A stretch of DNA of 64,000 nt from UBA1141 sp963665155 (GTDB lineage: Bacteria; Chloroflexota; Dehalococcoidia; Lucifugimonadales; UBA3495): NCBI GenBank assembly GCA_963665155.2, contig OY761986.2:1054001-1118000 (forward strand), written 5' to 3'. The position numbers and the translations under genes were made by a program. The notes beneath the pieces are model-generated. The model was not told where the DNA came from. It saw nothing but the letters and a program-made list of their open reading frames with translations, and did no database searches. Shown here piece by piece: positions 28,083 to 36,684 of this stretch (position 1 is its first letter; every line of letters starts with the position of its first letter).

Positions 28083-28329
28083 GGCAGCACCTCCTTGAGG
28101 TTAAAAGCCAGAGTGGATTACGTGGTGAATCTATACAAGGGTTGCCGATTTCGTTGGCTTTTTGGGTGCTAGTATTATACCCAGGAAGCGGCCTTGAGTA
28201 TAGACATAATGCAAAATCAGGGCGATCTGTCGCCCCTCTGTTGTCCGTATGCTATACTCCATTTCGAGGGTAGGCTAGTGGTCCTGGCAGCTACGGGCGG
28301 CCAAGTTTTGTTGATCCAAAACGCAAAAG

Positions 28330-28998
28330 GTGTGCCCAACGAAAGCCCGAAAGAATTTTGCTATAACCATAGTGGAACCTTACGAAGCAGACGTGGATGA
28401 AGCGGTGCGACTATTGAGGTCGGGAGGTGTGGTGGTTTTCCCCACCGACACTCTTTACGGCCTGGGCGCCGATGCTTTCTCCGACCCAGCCCTTGAACGT
28501 ATATTTGCGATTAAGGGCCGACCAGCCGAAATTTCACTGCCTTTGCTAGTAAGTTGCTGGGACCACTTGAAAACTGTGACCGCTCAGATACCCGTAGCCG
28601 CCCGTCAATTGGCCCAACGGTTCTGGCCAGGGCCGTTAACTTTGGTGCTGCCAAAGGCTCAAAGTTTGCCCAGCCGAGTTACCGGGGGCAGAGAAACGGT
28701 GGCGGTCCGTATGCCAAACCATCCAGTGGCATTGGAAATTATTCGCCGCTTGGATAGACCCATAACCGGCACCAGCGCTAATAGAAGCGGACAGCAAGAC
28801 TTATTGGATTTAGATTCCGTCAGAGCGGAATTGGCAGACGATGTCGACTATATTGTCCAAAGTGGCCCCCAGCCCAATGGTACCCCCTCGACCATCATTG
28901 ACATGACCGCAGAAGTCCCCCAATTGTTGCGCCAAGGGGCGTTGCCATTTGAACAGATTTTGAGGGAAGCTGGTTTGAACCAACCCCCCAAGTCCTGA
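28330..28998 (+). CDS. tsaC: Threonylcarbamoyl-AMP synthase (Sua5/YciO/YrdC)
   Basis: 222 residues, possibly from GTG 28330. VVFPTDTLYGLGADAFSDPALERIFAIKGRP is the YrdC nucleotide/threonine site. FWPGPLTLVLP, VAVRMPNHPVALEII and PITGTSANRSG complete the family pattern. It makes the activated intermediate for t6A37 on ANN-decoding tRNAs. The C-terminal Sua5 domain is absent, so it is the short TsaC/YrdC type. The prenyl-synthase-like gene follows within 15 bp. Confidence 0.92.
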   Translation: MCPTKARKNFAITIVEPYEADVDEAVRLLRSGGVVVFPTDTLYGLGADAFSDPALERIFAIKGRPAEISLPLLVSCWDHLKTVTAQIPVAARQLAQRFWPGPLTLVLPKAQSLPSRVTGGRETVAVRMPNHPVALEIIRRLDRPITGTSANRSGQQDLLDLDSVRAELADDVDYIVQSGPQPNGTPSTIIDMTAEVPQLLRQGALPFEQILREAGLNQPPKS

Positions 28999-29012
28999 AT
29001 CCAGGAGCAGCT

Positions 29013-30035
29013 ATTATACCGAACCTATACGATTACGACGCCTACCACACCGCCCTAGACTTGGAACTGAGGGAAGTTTTTGCCGAGCGGCAGGGGTTTC
29101 TTTACGACGTGTTGCGCTATCATTTGGGCTGGACCGACGAAGTAGGTCAATCCACCAACAACTCGATGCCACTGTGCTTCCCAACCCTGTTGGCGTTGGT
29201 ATCCTGCCAAGCGGTGTCCGGAGACTTCCAAGCGTCGCTGCCAGCCGCAGCCGGGGTTGACCTGGTGCATAACTTTACCCTGGTGCACGGCGACGTCCAA
29301 GCTTCTAGGCCCAATGCTCAAGACCGGCCCAGCATCTGGTGGGTGTGGGGGCCAGCGCAAGCGATCAATGCTGGCGACGGTTTGCACGCCTTGGGACGCA
29401 CCACTATAATGCGCCTGGCTCGAAATAACATTCCCCCCGAGCGGGTACTTCATGCCGTCGAATCTCTGGACCGGGCTTGTCTGGCGTTGTGTGAAGGCCA
29501 GTATATGGACCTGGAGTTTCAAGAACGAATGGTGGTGACCAGCGCCGCTTACTTCGACATGATATCCCGTAAAACCGGGGCGCTGACCGGGTGCTCGGCA
29601 GAAGTAGGCGCTCTGGCGGCAGGGGCCGATCAGAACGTTTGGACCAAGTTCCGGGAGATGGGTTCCAAAATGGGTATGGCCTGGCAGATATGCCAAGATA
29701 TCGGTGATTTATGGGGCGTATCCGGGGACGGCATGACCGCCAGCAATGTGCTGAACAAGAAAAAAAGCCTGCCGTTGATTCATGCTCTGGAAAACTCCAG
29801 CCTGGCCGCCAAGCGCGAGTTGGGCGGAATATATATGAAACGAGTGTTGGAGCCGGACGATGCTTCAAAATTGGTTGATATCCTGAACGAGGCTGGCTCC
29901 AAAGAATTTTCCGAAGGAAATGCCCGGCGATTAATGGATGAAGCCATCGAGAACCTGGACGGCACCGCCTTAATGGATCAAGGGCTGGACAACCTGAAAG
30001 ATCTTGGCCAGCAGGTGTTGGATGGCCAGGTTTAA
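29013..30035 (+). CDS. Polyprenyl-synthase-fold protein lacking both Asp-rich motifs
   Basis: Clear isoprenyl diphosphate synthase fold: DLVHNFTLVHGDV, WWVWGPAQAINAGDGLHALG, MDLEFQERMVVTSAAYFDMISRKTGALTGCSAEVGALAAG, MAWQICQDIGDLWG and NKKKSLPLIHAL. The first motif, normally DDxxD after LIH, reads HGDVQAS. The second, normally DDxxD before xWG, reads QDIGD. The basic RRGRPT is AQDRPS. Such changes should abolish metal-diphosphate chemistry or alter it strongly. AGGAG (29003-29007) precedes an ATT at 29013 that gives the expected N-terminus (IPNLYDYDAYHTALDLEL); the first standard start is TTG 29061. It may be an IDS-like terpene synthase or a regulatory relic. Confidence 0.75.
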   Translation: MIPNLYDYDAYHTALDLELREVFAERQGFLYDVLRYHLGWTDEVGQSTNNSMPLCFPTLLALVSCQAVSGDFQASLPAAAGVDLVHNFTLVHGDVQASRPNAQDRPSIWWVWGPAQAINAGDGLHALGRTTIMRLARNNIPPERVLHAVESLDRACLALCEGQYMDLEFQERMVVTSAAYFDMISRKTGALTGCSAEVGALAAGADQNVWTKFREMGSKMGMAWQICQDIGDLWGVSGDGMTASNVLNKKKSLPLIHALENSSLAAKRELGGIYMKRVLEPDDASKLVDILNEAGSKEFSEGNARRLMDEAIENLDGTALMDQGLDNLKDLGQQVLDGQV

Positions 30036-30079
30036 TATGCACCTAAAAAATACTTTGCTAAATAAACACGGAAGTATTT

Positions 30080-31282
30080 ATGGCTAAGCGCACTATCTCC
30101 CAGCTCGATATCGCTGGCAAACGGGTGTTGGTACGGGTGGATTTCAACATCCCCATCGAACAGGGTGTGGAGGCTATCGCTTCTTACGACCAGCGGCTCC
30201 GGGCCACTTTGCCCACAATCAGGTACTTGCAGGAACAAGGCTGCCGAGTGCTCCTCTCTTCGCATTTGGGACGACCTGGTGGAAAGCCAGTGGACTCGCT
30301 ACGCTTGGCTCCCGTGGGAGACCGCCTGGCAACGTTGTTAGGAAGCCCGGTTAAATGCCTGGACGAAACCATTGGGCCGAAAGTGGAAGAGGCCGTGGAT
30401 TCTATGGAACCCGGTTATATCACACTGTTGGAAAACCTGCGCTTCCACGCTGGTGAAGAGAAAAACGACCCCGAATTCGCTAGTTCCCTGGCATCATTGG
30501 CGGACTGTTTCATCATGGATGCTTTCGGGGTAGCCCACCGTGCCCACGCCTCAACCGTCGGCCTGCCAGGTTTGCTGCCATCGGCCATGGGGCTCTTGGT
30601 GCAGCGGGAGGTGGAGTCCTTAGGCCAAGCCTTGGACATCAAAGCCGAGGGAAGACCTTTGGCGGCTCTGATGGGTGGGGCTAAAGTTAGCGACAAGATT
30701 TTGGTGTTGGAGAATTTGCTAGGTAAATTGGATCATTTGATCGTTGGTGGAGGGATGTCGGTAACGTTTCTTAGGGCCCAGGGATATGATACAGGCGCAT
30801 CGGCCATAGAAGAGGACCGTGTGGACTTCGCCAAAGCGATCTTGTCCCGAGCCCGGAACCTGAACGTGCATGTCCACCTGCCTGTTGACGTGGTGGTGGC
30901 GGACCGGTTTGCCAACGATGCGGCGGGAGTCGAGACCGTACTGGTGAACCAGGTCCCTCAAGGCTGGCTCATTATGGACATCGGTCCCACCACGGCCCGC
31001 TTGTTTTCCGAAACCTTGGGCCAATGCAAGACCATAGTATGGAATGGACCGATGGGCGTCTTCGAAATGCCCAGGTTCAGCCAGGGCACACGCACCGTCG
31101 CCGAGGCCATCGCCGAATTAACCGGCGTTACTACCGTGGTGGGCGGCGGCTCCACTGCTGAGGCGGTGGAAGAATTGGGCCTAGTGAACCGCATGACCCA
31201 CGTTTCCACCGGAGGAGGCGCGTCTTTGGAGTTTCTGGGAGGCAAAGAACTGCCGGGGATAGCGGTCTTGCCCGACGCTTGA
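30080..31282 (+). CDS. pgk: Phosphoglycerate kinase
   Basis: 400 residues. KRVLVRVDFNIPIEQG, LSSHLGRPGG, FGVAHRAHASTVG, ALMGGAKVSDKILVL, WNGPMGVFE and VVGGGSTAEAVEELGL...STGGGASLEFL cover the substrate and nucleotide sites. It transfers phosphate from 1,3-bisphosphoglycerate to ADP. It heads a glycolytic run pgk-apgM-tpiA with gaps of 50-80 bp. Confidence 0.97.
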   Translation: MAKRTISQLDIAGKRVLVRVDFNIPIEQGVEAIASYDQRLRATLPTIRYLQEQGCRVLLSSHLGRPGGKPVDSLRLAPVGDRLATLLGSPVKCLDETIGPKVEEAVDSMEPGYITLLENLRFHAGEEKNDPEFASSLASLADCFIMDAFGVAHRAHASTVGLPGLLPSAMGLLVQREVESLGQALDIKAEGRPLAALMGGAKVSDKILVLENLLGKLDHLIVGGGMSVTFLRAQGYDTGASAIEEDRVDFAKAILSRARNLNVHVHLPVDVVVADRFANDAAGVETVLVNQVPQGWLIMDIGPTTARLFSETLGQCKTIVWNGPMGVFEMPRFSQGTRTVAEAIAELTGVTTVVGGGSTAEAVEELGLVNRMTHVSTGGGASLEFLGGKELPGIAVLPDA

Positions 31283-31362
31283 TTAGTAGATAGCTTGCAA
31301 TTGTCATTCCCGTCATAAATTTCGGCTCAGTCTCGGCTTAGTCAGTGTACGAAGGGTAAACT

Positions 31363-32568
31363 ATGATCGATTTAGAAGAACTTAAAGACTGTTATACTTC
31401 GACATCTTCAAAAATAGTCATGCTGGTCGTTGACGGTTTGGGCGGATTGGCTCATCCGGAAACGAAACTGTCCGAGTTGGAGCAGGCGCATATCCCCAAC
31501 CTGGATACTATGGCCGGTGAGAGTGCATGCGGTCTCACAACCCCAGTGTTGCCGGGCGTGACGCCCGGCAGTGGGCCGGGCCATCTGGCGTTGTTCGGCT
31601 ACGACCCCCTCAAGTACCAGATTGGCCGAGGCGCGCTGGAAGCCTTGGGTATCGATGTTGATTTGCAGCCCGGCGACGTGGCCGCCCGGGGAAATTTTTG
31701 CACCGTGGACGCCAATGGTGCCTTGGTCGACCGGCGAGCGGGGCGCATTCCCACAGAATTGAGCGCCCCTTTGTGTGAAAGGTTGGATCGAATCGAGTTG
31801 GAAGGCGTTCAGGTGGACGTCTTCTCCGTCCAAGACTACCGGTTCGTTTTGCGGCTCCGGGGGCCGGGGTTGTCGGAAGCCATCTCCGGTACCGACCCTC
31901 AAATCACAGGTGTGCCGCCTTTGGCTTCGGAAGCTTCAGAACCAGCTGGGGAAAAGACGGCCCGACTGGTAAATGATTTCTTGGGCCAAGCCAAGCAACT
32001 CCTAGCCGAGGAAGAGCGGGGCAATATGGTGCTCCTTCGAGGTTTTGCTCAACTCCCGGCCTTGCCGCCCATGGGCAGCGTGTACAACCTCGATCCCGCG
32101 GGAATCGCCGCCTACCCCATGTACCGGGGTCTGGCCACCGTCGCTGGAATGAATGTCATAACCACGGGTCGGACCTTCGCCGACGAAGTGGAAACCCTGC
32201 ACAAGAATTTCGGCGACCACGACTTTTTCTTCATCCACTACAAACCCGCCGATGCCGCAGGTGAAGACGGCGACTTCGAAGCTAAGGTAAAACGATTAGA
32301 AGAGCTTGACCCCTTCATTCCTCAGATCCGCGAGTTAAACCCCGATGTATTTATGGTGGCTGGTGACCATAGCACTCCGGCGATAATGGCCGGACACAGT
32401 TGGCACCCGGTTCCATTTATGGTCCACTCAAAGCTCACCCTTGGCGAGGGCATCCCGGCGTTTAACGAGCGCGCGTGCGCCCAAGGCTCCATTGGCCGCA
32501 TACCAGCTACTCAGATAATGTTGATGGGACTGGCCCACGCTGGCAAGCTGGCTAAATTCGGTCCTTAG
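31363..32568 (+). CDS. apgM: 2,3-bisphosphoglycerate-independent phosphoglycerate mutase, archaeal type
   Basis: 401 residues of the alkaline-phosphatase superfamily. Seen are MLVVDGLGGLAHPETKLSELEQAHIPNLD, GVTPGSGPGHLALFGYDPLKYQIGRGALEALGI (nucleophile Ser region), GNFCTVD, FFIHYKPADAAGEDGDFEAKV and VMVAGDHSTPA. It interconverts 3- and 2-phosphoglycerate. Many bacteria use GpmA or GpmI instead; the archaeal type is common in Chloroflexota. Confidence 0.93.
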   Translation: MIDLEELKDCYTSTSSKIVMLVVDGLGGLAHPETKLSELEQAHIPNLDTMAGESACGLTTPVLPGVTPGSGPGHLALFGYDPLKYQIGRGALEALGIDVDLQPGDVAARGNFCTVDANGALVDRRAGRIPTELSAPLCERLDRIELEGVQVDVFSVQDYRFVLRLRGPGLSEAISGTDPQITGVPPLASEASEPAGEKTARLVNDFLGQAKQLLAEEERGNMVLLRGFAQLPALPPMGSVYNLDPAGIAAYPMYRGLATVAGMNVITTGRTFADEVETLHKNFGDHDFFFIHYKPADAAGEDGDFEAKVKRLEELDPFIPQIRELNPDVFMVAGDHSTPAIMAGHSWHPVPFMVHSKLTLGEGIPAFNERACAQGSIGRIPATQIMLMGLAHAGKLAKFGP

Positions 32569-32622
32569 GTCCTTAAGACCAGGCAATTAAGATCCATAAA
32601 TTTACATGACGAGGTAGTTGCC

Positions 32623-33402
32623 ATGCCCAATCCGCCATCGGCCGGCAATTGGATAATCGCGGGCAATTGGAAAATGAACACCGACATGGCGGGAGCCGTG
32701 GAGTTGGCTACGGGCGTGGCGAATGGCTCCGCTGCCCTAACCGGGGTCGAATTGGTTCTATGTCCGCCTTTCGTATTCTTGTCGGCTGTCAAAAGTGCGG
32801 TGGCGAGTACTTCCGTGAAAATCGGCGCCCAGAACATGCACAATGAAGAATCGGGCGCATTCACCGGCGAGACCTCCGCATCAATGCTTCAAGGCCTGTG
32901 CGACTATGTGATACTGGGCCACTCGGAGCGGCGCCAACTGTTCGGCGAGACCGACGAGTTGGTGAACTCGAAGGTCAAATTAGCATTCGGAAAAGGATTG
33001 ATCCCAGTGTTGTGCGTCGGCGAAACCTTTGCGCAACGGGAAGCCGGGCAGGCTCAAGAAACTGTCGGCATGCAAGTGCGTGAGGGTCTAGAAGGCATAG
33101 TTGACATAACCGGCCTGGTGGTTGCTTATGAACCAGTCTGGGCCATCGGCACCGGGCAAGCGGCAACCCCGGAAATCGCCGCTGAGGTGATGGGTGGAGC
33201 GATTCTGGAAACTCTGCAGGGTTTATATCCCGCCACAGCCGCCCAAGTCCCTCTACTCTACGGTGGCAGCGTAAATCCCGGAAACGCCGCTGCTTTTGCC
33301 GCCCAAAGCTGTATTCACGGCTCATTGGTCGGTGGCGCTGCGCTGCAAGCAGACAATTTTCTGGAGATAGCCCGAATAACGGCAGAGGCCAAGGCTGTCT
33401 AG
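32623..33402 (+). CDS. tpiA: Triosephosphate isomerase
   Basis: 259 residues. Catalytic residues are Lys in AGNWKMN, His in LGHSERRQLF and Glu in VVAYEPVWAIGTGQAA, with the phosphate loop LLYGGSVNPGNAA. It completes the pgk-apgM-tpiA group. Confidence 0.97.
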   Translation: MPNPPSAGNWIIAGNWKMNTDMAGAVELATGVANGSAALTGVELVLCPPFVFLSAVKSAVASTSVKIGAQNMHNEESGAFTGETSASMLQGLCDYVILGHSERRQLFGETDELVNSKVKLAFGKGLIPVLCVGETFAQREAGQAQETVGMQVREGLEGIVDITGLVVAYEPVWAIGTGQAATPEIAAEVMGGAILETLQGLYPATAAQVPLLYGGSVNPGNAAAFAAQSCIHGSLVGGAALQADNFLEIARITAEAKAV

Positions 33403-33415
33403 GTAGTCTTCGATC

Positions 33416-33987
33416 GTGCCGATAAGCCGCCAGGAGTTTGAAGACGGGCGTATTGATCTAGCTGTCCCGGTAGTGGATTACCTTCGTGTCAGGCGGGAAG
33501 ACGCATTCACAGCCCAAGAGATCCTTGACGAAATGATAATATTTGGAAGACGCTGCACCCTCGCAGAAATCATTCAGTCACTTGAGAGGCTCGTAACACA
33601 GGAAATTGTCCTAAGAAAAGTATTGGCGGGTATTCCCAGGTATATAATAAGTTCTGCAGAACGCTTAGTTTTATCACAGGGTTTGGTAATGCCGCTATCA
33701 AAGCGCCAATTTGAGTTAGGGGTTGACGAAGAAGGCGAGAACCTGATGATCCAGGTCTATGACCTTTTGGCTGCCAATCCAGATTTAGCATACTCTCACA
33801 GCTTATACAATGGGTCTTACCCAAATCTGTGCCTGTGACTAAATTGGAAATGCTCAGGACAGCCGTGCAGGCATTGGTAGGAATTGGAGCTATAGACTCG
33901 CGTGAGGTGTCCGGCACTAATTACTATGCATTCCTGCAGGAGTTTGACACTGGTACTTGGAAGTCCCTAAGACCCAGCAGAATCTGA
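33416..33987 (+). pseudogene. Two-copy winged-helix-like protein, one frameshift
   Basis: Starts at GTG 33416, 13 bp after tpiA. The first unit (MPISRQEFEDGRID...VVDYLRVRREDAFTAQEILDEM...GIPRYIISS) is followed by a second similar unit (MPLSKRQFELGVDEEGENLMIQVYDLLAANPDLAYS). The second unit breaks near 33800 and continues in another frame as LPKSVPVTKLEMLRTAVQALVGIGAIDSREVSGTNYYAF to TGA 33987. The total length of 572 nt is one base short. Intact, it would be about 190 residues with two wHTH-type domains. Function unknown. Confidence 0.55.
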
Positions 33988-33993
33988 GTCTGT

Positions 33994-35016
33994 ATGAACT
34001 CTCCCACCTTGGCTGTAATCACCACCCCTGTCCTGCTTATCGTCGGCCCCACGGCAGTGGGTAAGACAAGCTTGGCCCTATCTCTAGCTAGTCGATTTGA
34101 CGGCGAGATAATCAACGCCGATAGCCGCCAAGTCTATCGCCACATGGACATCGGCACCGCAAAACCATCGCCTCATGAGCAACAACAGGCACCCCACCAC
34201 CTGCTCGATATCCTGGATCCCGACCAGAACTTCGACCTTGCCAAGTTTCTATCTCTGGCCAGAGACCTAATTTCGGAGATTCAAGGACGGGAACGCTTGC
34301 CCATAGTAGTTGGCGGAACGGGGCAATACATCTGGGCCTTGCTTGAAGGCTGGAACGTGCCCGAAGTGCCGCCTGACGCCGAGTTTCGCGCCGCCAAATT
34401 AGCCGAAGCGGAGCAGCATGGCCCGGAGTTCATCTATCAGCAATTGCAGTCCGCCGACCCTACCCGCGCCGCCCAATTGGACTTCCGCAACCTGCGCCGG
34501 GTCATCCGCGCCCTAGAAGTGCACCACGCCCAAGCCTCGCAACCTCAAACTGCCGGTCAAACCTCTGAAGGACTGGCGCACTCTCTCATAATCGGGTTGA
34601 CTATGGATCGGACTCAGCTTTATCAGCGAATAGACGACCGGTTAGACCAGATGATGATCGAAGGTCTCGAGGAAGAAGTGAGGGCCTTAACCGCTCTTGG
34701 CTATGTCCCCGGAGAGGGGCCTCTGGCCGGTCCAGGATACCGGGAGTTGGGTGAGTACCTGACCGGCATCATCAGCCTGGACGAAGCGGTGCAACGCACA
34801 AAATTCCAGACCCACCGTTTGGTCCGCCGCCAGTACAACTGGTTTAAGCTGGTTGACCCAAGGATAAAGTGGCTGGCTGGAGCGGTACCGGATGGTGTTT
34901 CAGATCTCGAAATAGAGGCAGGACAGACTGTCCAAAATTTCCTTTCCGACCGTGCCTGCTATGGTACAATTAGCGGGGATTCCTCCCAAATTTCTGACGA
35001 TATGGGCACCAGATAA
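33994..35016 (+). CDS. miaA: tRNA dimethylallyltransferase
   Basis: 340 residues. VGPTAVGKTSLALSLA (P-loop), INADSRQVYRHMDIGTAKPS, HHLLDILDPDQNFDLAKF, PIVVGGTGQYIWALLEG and GLEEEVRALTALG...GYRELGEYLTG are the MiaA signatures. It adds dimethylallyl to A37 of UNN-decoding tRNAs. Its last base overlaps the dapF start (TAATG), so the genes are coupled. Confidence 0.96.
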   Translation: MNSPTLAVITTPVLLIVGPTAVGKTSLALSLASRFDGEIINADSRQVYRHMDIGTAKPSPHEQQQAPHHLLDILDPDQNFDLAKFLSLARDLISEIQGRERLPIVVGGTGQYIWALLEGWNVPEVPPDAEFRAAKLAEAEQHGPEFIYQQLQSADPTRAAQLDFRNLRRVIRALEVHHAQASQPQTAGQTSEGLAHSLIIGLTMDRTQLYQRIDDRLDQMMIEGLEEEVRALTALGYVPGEGPLAGPGYRELGEYLTGIISLDEAVQRTKFQTHRLVRRQYNWFKLVDPRIKWLAGAVPDGVSDLEIEAGQTVQNFLSDRACYGTISGDSSQISDDMGTR

Positions 35017-35879
35017 TGAAGTTTACCAAAATGCACGGTGCGGGAAATGACTACGTTTATGTGGACGCCCGCAGCATGAACTATGACTGGCCCAGCCTTT
35101 CGCTGAAGATGAGCGACCGCCACTTCGGCGTCGGGAGTGATGGACTCATTCTGATACAAGATTCGGATGTGGCCGACCTCAAAATGAGCATGTTCAACGC
35201 GGACGGCTCGGTTGGCGAAATGTGCGGCAACGGCATCCGGTGCTTCGCCAAGTACGCCATCGAAAGAAGCATTGTGGACCCTTCGACAAAATCATTGGAC
35301 GTGGAAACCCTGGCTGGCGTCCGCACCATCGTCCCTCAGTACCAAGATGGCATGGTTAAGTCCGCTCGAGTGTCAATGGGACGACCGGTTCTGAATCCTG
35401 GCGATGTACCGGTTAAATTAGAGGCATCTCCGGATATGGCCGGAGATATTACGCGGGGGCCGATAATCAATTATCCCTTCGAAATGGACGGGGAAGATTT
35501 ACCCCTGACATTTGTGTCCATGGGCAATCCCCATGCGATCACATTCATGCAAAAGCCGGTTGCCGAATTCGACCTGCACACCATCGGACCCAAAGTCGAG
35601 AACCACGTCATGTTCCCCAGGCGCGTAAATTTCGAGGTGGTCAACCTAAACGGCGAAGGGAATATGACCGCCAGAGTTTGGGAACGCGGTTCCGGAGAGA
35701 CCCTGGCCTGTGGCACCGGGGCTTGCGCCATCGCGGTGGCGGCCCGGCTACAGGGTCTTAGCCAGGGAAGTCTTAACATAACATTACCAGGTGGCACTCT
35801 AGTTATAGACTGGGACGGCGAAGGCGAGGTTTACCTCGAAGGGCCAGCCGAGGAAGTCTTTTCCGGCGAGTGGGAATAG
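35016..35879 (+). CDS. dapF: Diaminopimelate epimerase
   Basis: 287 residues. Both catalytic Cys regions are intact: GEMCGNGIRCFAKYA and TLACGTGACAIAVAA. KMHGAGNDYVYVD is the N-terminal signature. It converts LL- to meso-diaminopimelate. Together with DapL at 36685 it gives the aminotransferase route to lysine and cell-wall precursors. Confidence 0.97.
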   Translation: MKFTKMHGAGNDYVYVDARSMNYDWPSLSLKMSDRHFGVGSDGLILIQDSDVADLKMSMFNADGSVGEMCGNGIRCFAKYAIERSIVDPSTKSLDVETLAGVRTIVPQYQDGMVKSARVSMGRPVLNPGDVPVKLEASPDMAGDITRGPIINYPFEMDGEDLPLTFVSMGNPHAITFMQKPVAEFDLHTIGPKVENHVMFPRRVNFEVVNLNGEGNMTARVWERGSGETLACGTGACAIAVAARLQGLSQGSLNITLPGGTLVIDWDGEGEVYLEGPAEEVFSGEWE

Positions 35880-35885
35880 CGCACA

Positions 35886-36401
35886 ATGCCGATTAGAAAT
35901 ATGTGGTCTCTGACACCAGGTGAAGTGCTTACCTCCGAAATAATAGAGGGCAAAATTCCCAGTTGCCAATTGTACTTTCCTTTGCAGGATAAAGGGATAG
36001 ATCTTTTGATCGTTAAAGGCTCAAATCAATGTCCTATTCAAGTTAAAGAGTCCAGGCTATACGGCAAGGGGGATCGCCCCCACAGTTGGCATCAGGTATC
36101 GGAAACGAACATCAATCCCCTATCGAAGAATAAGAAAGTGGTTCCTGATCTGTTTGTGTTTCTGACCTATTTCCCGCAATATGCCGAAAACAAGTTAATA
36201 AAGTTCTACGAAAGATATATTATCGTGCCCACTGAGGGTCTGAGGGAAACAGTCGAAGATAAAAAAGCAAGCAACGGCAAGTTTTCCTTCTATTTTCAAT
36301 TCTCCAAAGACGAAGTATGGGATATCAGAGAAAGTAGTGTGTCTTACACTCAATATTTGGAGAAATGGGGAATTCCTACCGATAAACTAAGTACCAGTTA
36401 G
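35886..36401 (+). CDS. Putative PD-(D/E)XK-type nuclease-like protein
   Basis: 171 residues. The stretch DKGIDLLIVKGSNQCPIQVKESRLYG has the spacing of a PD-(D/E)XK core: an Asp in one strand, then Q-V-K(E) in the next. The rest (PDLFVFLTYFPQYAENK...YERYIIVPTEGL) suits the following strands of such a fold, as in holding-type restriction-like domains. No other nuclease or methylase gene adjoins. It lies 6 bp after dapF and has a more AT-rich, different style, suggesting acquisition. Confidence 0.5.
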   Translation: MPIRNMWSLTPGEVLTSEIIEGKIPSCQLYFPLQDKGIDLLIVKGSNQCPIQVKESRLYGKGDRPHSWHQVSETNINPLSKNKKVVPDLFVFLTYFPQYAENKLIKFYERYIIVPTEGLRETVEDKKASNGKFSFYFQFSKDEVWDIRESSVSYTQYLEKWGIPTDKLSTS

Positions 36402-36429
36402 CGCGAACCTTTCATAGGAAGGTGTTGTC

Positions 36430-36640
36430 ATGAACCTTTACAATCTTCCCCTGGTCATTGGAACCCAGCGGCAACACTGAGAATAATTATATGGAGGAGA
36501 TTCCGTTGTTGCCAGGCTGTCGTGCTTGGGGAGAAACCGCTGCCGAAGTACTAGACAATCTCCAAAGTGGAGCGATCGGGTTCATCGAGTCCTATCGTAC
36601 TAGCGGTGGGCCTCTTCCGTCGGAATTCCAATCCGCGTAA
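36430..36640 (+). pseudogene. HicB-like antitoxin with one extra base
   Basis: ATG 36430 gives MNLYNLPLVI; then the frame is lost at ATTGGAACCC. Removing one G gives LVIEPSGNTENNYMEEIPLLPGC, followed by RAWGETAAEVLDNLQSGAIGFIESY. That is the compact HicB / type II antitoxin-like domain of about 69 residues. No HicA toxin gene is next to it. I infer a one-base insertion near 36459. Confidence 0.6.
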
Positions 36641-36684
36641 TCCGTTGTTTCGGTAATTAGTTTTAAAGGCTAGGATCATAAAGC

